From: Paulownia fortunei
Taxonomy: Eukaryota > Streptophyta > Magnoliopsida > Lamiales > Paulowniaceae
Reading direction: 5' to 3'
NCBI GenBank assembly: GCA_019321725.1
Contig: CM033118.1
Coordinates: 11,000,071-11,064,070 of the forward strand
Length of the DNA stretch: 64,000 bases
Positions 1 through 8,582 of this stretch are shown one piece after another. Position 1 is the first letter of the stretch. Each line of letters starts with the position of its first letter. Made by a program: the position numbers and the translations under genes. The notes beneath the pieces are model-generated. The model saw nothing but the letters and a program-made list of their open reading frames with translations, had not been told where the DNA came from and did not search any database.

Positions 1-961
1 GAATCCGTGCTTCACCCGAGCTCAAATTTTCTACCTCAGCTATGGCTAAATCATAGATCGGAGCATGTGAGCCTGCTGATTCTTTCAAGCTGTGAGTAAA
101 TACTGATTCAGCAAGTAGCTTTGGTTCGGTAGTTTCACTCAGCCGTCTTTTTTGACTTGTTCTCTCTCTAGCCCTCTCTCTTGCCTTTCTCCTTGACTCT
201 CTTGCAACAGTTGCTCGAGCTACTTTAATTTTCTTGGTCCTTTTTGGTTTGGTGCAAGAGGTTGGTGGTTCCTCTGTCCTCTTTGGGGGAACGACGGTGG
301 TGGAGTGGTTAGAGGATGACACAACTTCGCAGTCGTCAGAAGTAGACGATGCACTGTTTGCACCCATAAGGCTACGGCTTCGATTCACATGAGCTACTCC
401 TCGGCCTCTTGCCAGCTCTCTAATGGCAGACCTTGAATTTTTCAGCAACCAGTCAACAGTTCGACTGGCTTTATCATAACCGAGCAAGTCCTGCAGGTCA
501 AAAAATTTTCTTGCAACGTCTAGGGACAGCCTCATCCTTCTGTCTCTTGGGCCACGCGCAGTGTTGATCTTGCTGTGCCTATCTTTCTTGGAGCATCTCT
601 TTCTAACAGTCGGTTGATACACGGTGCTGCCGATAGCTTTCCCAACACCAGCTGCATCTTCTTTTGGCACATTTTCATTTGAATCTGCCATGTGTTTTGC
701 AGTCTCATGGTCGGCAGAGATGGTATCAGCTGTGGTTATTGATTGCTGTTGATAGAAAAGCTCAAGGAATTGGAGATAAACATCCTCAAATTCCAAGTGC
801 ATATGTGGAGAATTAGGAATACTAAACAAGAAAGGGGAATAAAGGTCTTCTAATTTGGAAGTAGAACTGATGTCATTTTCGGGAAAAGGCCTGTGGGGAA
901 TCGCAGGCTCCGTGTAATTAGTGATAGGATTGTAATTACAACTGCTGTTAGAGGAAAGCAT
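1..961 (-). CDS. CYC/TB1-class TCP transcription factor, BRC1-like, 3' end cut by window edge
   Basis: A plant-specific nuclear transcription factor that would bind GC-rich promoter sites as a dimer; BRC1/TB1 members repress axillary bud outgrowth and CYC members pattern flowers. The frame is open for 320 codons from the ATG at 961-959 to the left edge with no stop. Residues about 123-183 form the TCP domain: a basic region beginning [18 protein letters not shown], then helix-loop-helix with [20 protein letters not shown] and [11 protein letters not shown]. Residues 209-213 (DDCEV) fit the ECE motif of the CYC/TB1 class. Residues about 253-270 ([16 protein letters not shown]) are the arginine-rich R domain, which is limited to a subset of class II TCPs. 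RMRLSLDVA and [10 protein letters not shown] resemble BRC1/TCP18 more than CYC2-type proteins, and the N-terminus has a BRC1-like SN/NPI start and a glutamine run at 71-73. The class is certain; the BRC1 versus CYC3 assignment is inference. No defect is visible. Confidence 0.92.
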   Translation of the reverse strand, partial: MLSSNSSCNYNPITNYTEPAIPHRPFPENDISSTSKLEDLYSPFLFSIPNSPHMHLEFEDVYLQFLELFYQQQSITTADTISADHETAKHMADSNENVPKEDAAGVGKAIGSTVYQPTVRKRCSKKDRHSKINTARGPRDRRMRLSLDVARKFFDLQDLLGYDKASRTVDWLLKNSRSAIRELARGRGVAHVNRSRSLMGANSASSTSDDCEVVSSSNHSTTVVPPKRTEEPPTSCTKPKRTKKIKVARATVARESRRKARERARERTSQKRRLSETTEPKLLAESVFTHSLKESAGSHAPIYDLAIAEVENLSSGEARI

Positions 962-1073
962 CTTATTCTGAATAGCCCCGTGAAGCTATGAGTGGGACTA
1001 CTGATACTTAAATTAGTGTACCTTCAATTACTTGAGAGGTCCATTCTAGCAACTTCGCTTATATCTAAATATC

Positions 1074-1083
1074 TAAATATATA
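1074..1083 (-). promoter_or_regulatory. Possible TATA box of the TCP gene
   Basis: TATATATTTA reads on the minus strand about 113 bases upstream of the TCP start codon. That would leave a 5' UTR of roughly 80 bases if transcription began about 30 bases downstream of it. The surroundings are AT-rich, so a chance match is possible. Confidence 0.35.
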
Positions 1084-1320
1084 TGGCTCTCTGCAACCCA
1101 TAGTTTGAGGATTGAGAAGGAGTAAACCATTCTCCTAAGGTTGATTGATATATGCTCCTTATTGACTTGCTCTTTCGGTGTGCTTCGCCACTCATATACC
1201 GGAAGCTGATATGATAACTTTTGGTTGAGAAGGACAGCTAACTACAACTATATGCTCTATAGTGTTGGTGGCATATAAGTGTGTCTTATAGTACCGTGTA
1301 GACGTCGCTGGTTGGTGGAT

Positions 1321-1334
1321 GCGCGCGCGCGCGC

Positions 1335-1370
<36 letters not shown>

Positions 1371-1371
1371 G
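1321..1371. repeat. Compound microsatellite (GC)n(GT)n(GA)n
   Basis: Three perfect dinucleotide tracts run directly into one another: about seven GC, seven GT and twelve GA units. The array lies about 360-410 bases upstream of the TCP start codon. Read in the direction of that gene it is (TC)n(AC)n(GC)n. The alternating GC/GT part could adopt Z-DNA and the GA/TC part is a GAGA-type tract. A short ORF across it is an artefact of the repeat. Confidence 0.95.
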
Positions 1372-1379
1372 CAATTTCG

Positions 1380-3229
1380 CGTGGCATTAGCAACCCGGTG
1401 CTTTGAGAAAGACACGCATTCGAGGAACTAGGAGATGTCATTACTTTATGGGTGAAACATATATTTGGTGCTATTCGGTGCCAAGTTCAGCCCTTCATAT
1501 CATTTTGGAAAACAAGTTTTCTTGTATTCTTCCACTAATGCTCGAGTTTTACAAGAGTAATTGTTAAATTGGTATCTATTACGGATATTCCATCCAATTC
1601 TCAATCTAGTGAAGGGATTTCTTAGTAATTTAAAATAAAAATCAACTATGATAAGAAAAGATTTAGAGGGTGTTTGAGTGAGTTTATAAATTTTTTATGA
1701 CATCTTATAAGAATTTTTAGAGATTTTAATAGGTTCTAAAGTATTTAATAAATTTTTCTGTAAGAAAAGAACTTTTAAACTCTCAAAATAACATAATAGG
1801 ATCTTATAAGGACTTTTTTTAAAATAAAAAATAAAAAATTATTAATTTATTTTTAAGATCTTTATAAATTTCTTTAGTTTTGACTATTTGAATTACAAAT
1901 TGCTGTTAATAACATCTTATAAGTTCATTCATCTTATTTTGTCCAAATAATTTAAAAATAAATTATAACATTTTATAAATTCAAAAATATCTTGATATAA
2001 AAGCTTATAAGGTCTTCAAAGAAATTTAGGGGATTGCCCTCGTAATCTTTGAAAGACATCTGAAAATACTTTACTAGAAAAAGACCAAGGAGGACTGGAT
2101 AGGAAAATACACTGACCCTCCTCCCAAAGTTCCCCAATCTAGTCTTATGATAGTAAAATTGATCACTTTTTTTTATCCGCATACATATAGTTAAATTTAT
2201 TATAAGAATAGTAAAATCAGTACCTTTGACCCCTCAAAAAATTTCAATTAACAAATTAATGGACTCATGAGCTCAAGATCAATAAATTATCAGTACTATC
2301 AGCATAAATTATGTTATGAGTTTTGTAGAGGTAATTATGATCTTTATTATCTATTGAATATTAAATTTTATGCATTAATAGTTATCGGAATTTTTTATAG
2401 GACTTATAGCCATTACATTTATAATCACGAGTTTTCAAGTGAAAGATGTATTTGATTACGTTCGGGTACTAATTTCATTTATATGTAAATTGGGGGATTT
2501 TTAATTCTTTTTCACTAGTTCAGTAATGTTCATTAAATAAATGTAAGACATGGATTCAAATACACTAAGTGAGAAATTAACATGTATTAAATATAACTTT
2601 GCTATCAAAATTACATAATTTTATTAGTGCATAGCGTCTTTCACTTATCTATCAAAATTCAATAGTCAGTGCACAATATACATGGAAACAAATTGAGGTA
2701 ATTCATTTAAGTAAATTACTGAAGAGAATTGGATTTATGCCATATGTTCGAACTGAATAAGATAGACAGCAAAGTGGAATAATAACACACTTTAAAATAA
2801 TTTTAAGAACATAAAATTAATTGTTTAAATAATAAAAACATAAAGAAATACCTATGAAGACGCTGAATTTTTTTTCAAGATATGTAAATACTAGAATATT
2901 ACTTCAACAACAATGAGGGGAATTGTTTACAACAAGTACTTAGGAACAGAGTTCCTAAACATAGATGGATTGGAAGTCTCGTAATCATAATAACTTTTCC
3001 TAAATCAATATTATAGCGGTTTAATTGAAGTTCTAGTGACAAGATAACCTGAAATGCTTTGATTTGGATTTTTTAATAATCTAAACTTTACAAAAACACA
3101 TGGCATCTTTATTCTGCAAAGCATTTGCGAAGAGTTATTTTACATCATCTTGTTTTTACAACTTTACAGAAGTAGAAGAAAAAATAAATAAAAATAGAAA
3201 GACAACAATTGAAGAAGGAAAAGAAAAAT
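1380..3229. other. AT-rich non-coding stretch upstream of the TCP gene
   Basis: No gene could be supported here. The ORFs are short, low-complexity and without recognisable domains. From about 1668 to 2030 the sequence repeats motifs such as TTATAAG and TTTATAA and starts with GGGTGTTTGAGTGAG, which recalls some hAT-type MITE ends, but I found no convincing matching inverted repeat. Confidence 0.5.
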
Positions 3230-3729
3230 GGTTGTGTGCTAAATAATTCTATGCACGAAGCGAGTGGTCTCAACTCTCAACACAGAATATAGCATAGCGT
3301 GCTTGGAGGACGAAAGCGAAAGGAAGAAAAGCAGCAGCGATATCGCTGGAATTGAGTGGACAGGAAGCACTTGCAATTGTGCCACTTCACGTGATAGCAG
3401 GTCAGGGTTGTGAAAATTAACACAAAACCCTTCCCCTCCCACTTTTCTTTCAACTCCACAACTTACTTGCATGGATTTTTCCATGCCATCTCTCATTCAC
3501 AGTGAGAAAATGGAGTGGGACTCTCTCTATCTACAGATCTAGGGTTGCTACACCAAACGCCAAACTGTTTGAATTTCCACGTGGGTCATGCCCAACATAG
3601 ACAAAGGACAATTATATGTATACTAGCCAAGGGCCTGCCTGTGGCTAATTCCCTTTTGACTGGGGATGACTCCATGTCGCTTTCAATAAAAAGAGAAGCT
3701 CATCTATCCCAATCCCTCAAACAGTAATA

Positions 3730-3778
3730 TCTCTCTCTCTCTCTAAGCCTCTATCTATGTATCTATGTATCTATCAAT
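3730..3778. repeat. (CT)n tract followed by CTATCTATGTAT-type repeats
   Basis: A CT run at 3730-3744 is followed by CTATCTATGTATCTATGTAT units up to about 3778. Pyrimidine-rich leaders like this are common in plant 5' untranslated regions, but no transcript start can be fixed from the sequence alone. Confidence 0.8.
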
Positions 3779-3871
3779 CTATAGTAGTATTTTATGTACA
3801 TATATATGTGTATGTGTGTGTGAGCATCAGCATTATCTGTATCTAGCATGTGTAAGTTTAATCTCATCCAT

Positions 3872-3891
3872 CCCCCCCCCCCCCCCCCCCC
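3872..3891. repeat. Poly(C) homopolymer of 20 bases
   Basis: An uninterrupted run of about 20 C on the plus strand (poly(G) on minus), which is rare in such AT-rich plant DNA. It can form i-motif or G-quadruplex structures and is prone to slippage, so the exact length in the assembly is uncertain. Confidence 0.95.
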
Positions 3892-4465
3892 TGCTCTGTC
3901 TGCTGAATTTAGCTTTTCTGTTGAAGATACAAATTAAAAGGGCTTCTCCATTAGTCAAGAAAGACTGACTTTGTGCTTGTACTTTCCACTGAAATTTGAA
4001 CAAGACCTCCCCTGAAACCCTAGCCAATAGCCTATCATCTTCAAAGAATGGCTGTTTGTGGTAAGTAAATGGCAATAGTCCTTTAGACAATTGAAAGCTC
4101 CTCTATCTTTTGCACTCCACTATTTCCTTTCCATATATACATGCCGCAATTGCAGCATTCCTCTCACTGTCTTCCATTTTTCAAGCCCTAGATGACCACC
4201 CGACCCTGTCCTATGTACTTAGACTGGCATAATTACCAGGACCACATATTAAGGGTGAGCTGGGTCGTTCTAAGGTTGCTTTCAAATTTATCAGATAACT
4301 ACGAAGAAAAAGATGATGATAATGAATGTACCATACAAGGTTGGGTGACAGTGAAAGCAGATAACCCTAAAGAAAAAGAAGAAAACAAGAAATTAATTAG
4401 TGCTTTCATTTCCACATGGACAAGACGCCCAGAAAATTCTATGAAACACCCCATATATTTTTACA

Positions 4466-4483
4466 TTTTTTTTTTTTTTTTTT
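4466..4483. repeat. Poly(T) homopolymer
   Basis: About 18 consecutive T at the right end of the 3.2-4.6 kb island. It could be the poly(A) tail of a minus-strand retroposon, but no such body is recognisable next to it. Confidence 0.8.
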
Positions 4484-4560
4484 ATCATGAGATTCTGATA
4501 CAACGCACTTCAATCTGTAAAGCAAATTGACAAAAAGATTATTGGAGCTAGTTCAGTTAC

Positions 4561-5329
4561 AACTTTTGGTGCTCTTTGATTGTACCAAAAGCCAATAAGG
4601 ATAAGAATCACAAGCCTTTAAGCATAATTATGATGCCATTGTACCCTGTTTCCCCACCCTTGCTCAGATACATTTGAACTTGGTCTTTTAGGGGATGAAT
4701 CATTTTCCATGCTTGGCAACAGATCAATACCTTTGTCCTTTCGATATTTTTGTGTTGTGAATAGTGAACTTGCGGAATTAAAATTCAAACCCTTATTCGT
4801 ATTTCAGTAATCTAGACCGCAATTTCTTTGCAGAATACTACAATTGGCCTAGTTACTTCATTGCTGCAGACACTCATAATAAGCCACTAACGAGACAAAG
4901 AAATTAAAATATTCATATGCTATAGGTTTTTCCCCTAATAAATAAAATAATTGCTCAACGAGCGAAAATATTTGCAAATAATTTCTAAGTATTTTACCAT
5001 CTGAACTATTCACCTTTTTTTTTTTTTATCTAAACAAAAAAAAATTGTACTTAACTTTCCATACTAAATGAAGAGCGAAAAAGCAATTTTGATCTTTTAT
5101 GTTGGCGTTTTTGTCATTTATTTTTTGGGGTGCATCAGTTTTAGAACATTATTTTCAGAAAATTGACAATCAAGTAACTAAATTTCACAAAATAAAATTC
5201 ATTTCTGTAATTTTTAACCAATTTTTTTAATTTTTCAACATTCAATGAAATTTCAATTAGTATAATTTCAATTAATAAATTAATTTTACATACCAACTAA
5301 TTGGCGTTTTTCATCTCTAACAACCATAT
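4561..5329. other. AT-rich non-coding DNA before the CACTA end
   Basis: No ORF with a recognisable domain and no repeat shared with the rest of the window. The terminus of the CACTA element should lie near 5290-5330, but no clear CACTA/TAGTG terminal motif is preserved. Confidence 0.5.
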
Positions 5330-5845
5330 ATTTTAGCGATAAAAAATTTCCGTCACTAAAGTCATCGCAATAAAATTGTTGTAAAAAATTATGACGACAA
5401 AAATTCGGCTAACGTCACAAAGTTTAGCGATGAACATTTTCGTCGCAAAAATTCAATCTTTCGTCGCTAAATAATCATTTAGCGACACAATCCGTAAGAA
5501 CTTTTATCGCTAAAATATATAAAAATAAATAAATATTTAATTTTTAGTGACGAAATTTGCATCATTCGTTGCTAAACTTAACGACGAAAAATCATTACTC
5601 GTCGCTAAATTAATAAGATTTTCAAAAAAATAATGAAAAAATTTTCGCAATAAAATTTGAACTTTCGTCGCAAAACTTAGCGATGAAAAGCGTAATTCAT
5701 CGCTAAATTAATAAAATTTTAAAAAATATATGAAAAAAATTTAGCGGCGAATGTCGAAAATTCGTCGCTAGGTTAATAAAATATTTTAAAAATAGAAAAA
5801 TCTTTGCGAGGAATTGAGGAAATTCGTTGCTAAAATTATAATTTT
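5330..5845. repeat. CACTA-type subterminal repeat cluster (CGTCGCTAAA / TTTAGCGACG)
   Basis: Variants of CGTCGCTAAA and of its complement TTTAGCGACG recur about a dozen times in both orientations, for example near 5355, 5442, 5463, 5480, 5602, 5668, 5700 and 5765. Pairs form short dyads. CACTA (En/Spm) transposons carry arrays of short repeats like these just inside their termini as transposase binding sites. Their position at the 3' side of the minus-strand transposase genes supports this. Several copies show TCGTCG to TCATCG changes typical of CpG decay. Confidence 0.75.
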
Positions 5846-6380
5846 TTAAAAATATTTTTTTTATTTCAAACTTTGTATCATATTTTAAACAATAAATCCA
5901 AATTATACTCTGTTTTAAATAACAAATCCACAATCTGTTTATCACAACCATTCATAAATATTAAATAACACCCATAATATATCCAACAACTATTCACAAG
6001 ACATTTATTATTCCAACAATCTAAATATTAACTAAAAGATATTTTATTAAAAAACTCACCATATATTAAAGAAAGTATCATATACACAAATCATATAAAT
6101 AAATCATTAAACAAACCACTATAAAAGTCAACATTAAAAGTAAAATATATTCATATACAAATTAGACAAAAGTCTAATACACCTAAATGAGAATCAAAAT
6201 AAGAATCTTCATGTGCTTTTCCAGCCATAACTGTAGTGTAACAAACCAAAGATATAATTAAAAATAAATCAACACTATATATTAAACATAACCGTATATA
6301 TCAAAACAACAACAACGACTAATATGAATAATATTGGCATAACAATTAATCCATTAAAAAAAGTTATGAAACATTAACAC
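5846..6380. other. AT-rich spacer inside the CACTA remnant
   Basis: Very AT-rich sequence with no coding signal, between the subterminal repeats and the last recognisable codons of the Transposase_24-type gene on the minus strand. It is probably the 3' untranslated region of that gene plus element-internal spacer. Confidence 0.45.
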
Positions 6381-6488
6381 AAATCCAAGTCTGAGGTGGT
6401 GGAGTCGGGGTGCAGGTGAGAAGGACGGCTGTTGCTGGCTCAGTGACTGTATCGCTTACTATGTACTGGGAGACACCTTAATAAGAAA

Positions 6489-8045
6489 TTACAGAATCAT
6501 AGCATGTTGTGACTCCATGAGATGCAGTCTGTCTTTATAAACTAGTAGCTCAATCTTGATGTCTGCTAGCTTAGTCATGGTGTCTGCTAGCTCAGTCCTG
6601 TTGTCTGCTAGCTCGATCCTCGTGTCTGCTAGCTTATCCTGTATCATATGAAGCTGATCTCTAAGCACTGCATTGGTTAGTCTGGATGATGTAGCATCAG
6701 AAGTAGTCGACTTGAGAGGTTTGGGCCCATTTCCAAGCCCACGCACATATCCCGAATGTGTACTGAGGACCTAATCACACACTCTATTTGCAATCTGTAC
6801 GTCGTCTAAGGTGTGAGCATCATCCCCGATATTTGTGTGAGCTTGTGACTCTCGGTACTCCTCTCGAAGTCACACCATCTCATCCTAAAATTAATAAATG
6901 TCAACATATTTAGTTTCAAATAAATTAAAAAGAAATAATTAAATGAATTAATTACTTACTTACATATGCACTTTGAGCTCTATTTCCTACCCAACCCTTC
7001 GTACTGCTGTAATGAGTTTCATTAAAAATGGTAATCCAATCTTTTCTACTAGTTCCATCTATCTACAAATAACATATGTCATATGTTACTTAACGAATAA
7101 AGTAATTATTTAAATGAAACTTAAGATTTTATATAATTACACCATCATAACTGCACTGCACAAAGGACTTTTAACCTCCGTGTTATAAGGTAACTTTGCT
7201 CGATTTGCAGAGTTCGTCGTTGACTATTTCTGCCAAAAAAAATTAACGCAATTAACATCATAAGATTAAATTAAAAAATATAATATTTCATTAAATAAAT
7301 TAGCTAAAACTTATTATTAAATTTACCTTAAACTCCTCTAACTCAAATAATGTGCATATATACTCTCAATCCGCCTGAGTCTCATAGAAATCATGAGGCA
7401 TATGCTTCAATCGCTACTCCCAAGATAGGGCTATGAGACTTTTGTAGTGTTTGTGCGTCTTCTGGTGATTGTCTTTGTATCGAGCACTCATCAGCCTATC
7501 GGTTTCTTTCTTAACTGACTTTAGTCCTGTGGCAAAGTCTATAGTAAATATAACCTAAAAAAATATATGTTAGCATTTAATATATCAAAGAGAAAGTAAA
7601 TCGACAAATAAGATAGTTAATTATACTAACCGACAACCGATCAAATATGGGCCTCTTCTTCTCCTCTATAATGTGCCTCCAATCAACAACTTGTAATGGT
7701 GCAAACTTCTTCATTACTACACCGAGCTCTATCATAAAGGAGGATCCATGCTACCATGTAGGACGGCCATTAGATTTGCGAAATATGTCTGGTAACCTCC
7801 CCATCTCCTCTATATAACGTCTGAGTTTATCACCATGTGCGGCTCTCGTATCTTGATGCTGCCTCTACATAGAAGTTGCAATAGTAAAAAATATGTTAGA
7901 TTACTGTTCAACCTAATTTTTAAATAATGATAATATAAAACAAGTTAAAAAACAAAACAAGCCATTGGATGTACCCTCCTCCATCGAAATGTCGGAAGTA
8001 GCTCGATCAATAACGGGTTGCTCCTCAATCCTTTTTGGAGTCATA
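6489..8045 (-). pseudogene. CACTA accessory protein, Transposase_24 (Ptta/En/Spm) type, several decayed exons
   Basis: Minus-strand blocks match the plant Transposase_24 family in order. About 8045-7985 gives DMTPKRIEEQPVIDRAT; 7860-7625 gives HGDKLRRYIEEMGRLPDI and the VVDWRHIIEEKKRPIFDRL block; 7555-7325 gives MSARYKDNHQKTHKHY and YETQADWEYICTLFELEEF; 7240-7140 gives NSANRAKLPYNTEVKSP; 7075-6960 gives the DGTSRKDWITIFNE block; 6746-6489 gives a RGLGNGPKP start and a coiled-coil tail. AT-rich gaps between blocks look like introns. In-frame stops occur (for example in the 7240 and 7440 blocks), so the gene is dead. In CACTA elements this protein accompanies TNP2 and probably binds the subterminal repeats, which lie just downstream here. 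Confidence 0.8.
6560..6643 (-). repeat. Four 21-bp tandem repeats encoding coiled-coil heptads
   Basis: TGTCTGCTAGCT-type units start at 6560, 6581, 6602 and 6623, spaced exactly 21 bp. On the minus strand each encodes one heptad of the type LADTRIE, so the array builds a four-heptad coiled coil at the end of the Transposase_24-type protein. The copies differ at several positions. Confidence 0.85.
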
Positions 8046-8049
8046 TCTA

Positions 8050-8580
8050 TAAAAAAAACATATGGTTAAATATATAATATAAATATGATTATTTATGAAC
8101 TTTACTAACAAATTAGGAATAATATTAATTTATTTAAAATTCTTACTATAAGCAGAACTTGAAGGACTATAGTAGATAGTAGCTAGATGGTGCAAACAAC
8201 TGCTAGTGAATGACTGAAAAAAAATAATTAGTAAACACAATAAAAAATATATAGATATCGGGATTGAAATAATAATTATTAACATTCACAATTAACAATA
8301 ATAAATAAATGAAATAAAGTTAGAGATAAAACAAATGGTAAAATAATTCCAAGAAAAGAAACCAAACATGCCTATTTGATTTCTATTATTTTCTTATGTG
8401 AAGTTTATAATGTCTGTGGGAAAGTTCATAAATTCATAATGTTTAAGTTAATAATGTCTTACGATTCATAATGTGAAGATCATCAAGTCATCTAAGTTCA
8501 CAATGAATAAATAGAAAATACGAATAACATAGTATAAATACTTAATAAAATGAAGTAAAATAAAAGTTGATAGTTCATAC
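8050..8580. other. Spacer between the two CACTA genes
   Basis: AT-rich and without coding signal on either strand. It separates the TNP2-type transposase stop codon at 8583 from the first recognisable block of the downstream Transposase_24-type gene, both on the minus strand. Confidence 0.5.
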
Positions 8581-8582
8581 GA

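Larger units (their letters stand above)
3230..4560. other. Less AT-rich unassigned island with simple-sequence tracts
   Basis: This block is visibly richer in GC and more complex than its surroundings and shares nothing I recognise with the repeat families elsewhere in the window. ORFs of 67-112 codons occur on both strands (for example 4192-4530 on plus and 3239-3496 on minus), but none shows a known domain. It may be unique regulatory DNA, an untranslated exon, a non-coding transcript or an old gene remnant. I cannot choose between these. Confidence 0.4.

Noticed and set aside
1192..1374. 60-codon ORF with LSLSLSLSHTHTRARARI start
   Set aside because: It is the translation of the GA/GT/GC microsatellite and has no coding support.
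1668..2030. Possible hAT-type MITE (GGGTGTTTGAGTGAG start with TTATAAG repeats)
   Set aside because: No matching terminal inverted repeat or 8-bp duplication could be found by eye.
3700..4200. Possible microRNA precursor in the unassigned island
   Set aside because: No known plant microRNA sequence or convincing long stem was recognisable by eye.
4192..4530. 112-codon ORF as a host protein
   Set aside because: It ends in a poly(T)-encoded Phe run, lacks a domain and has no supporting splice or homology signal that I recognise.
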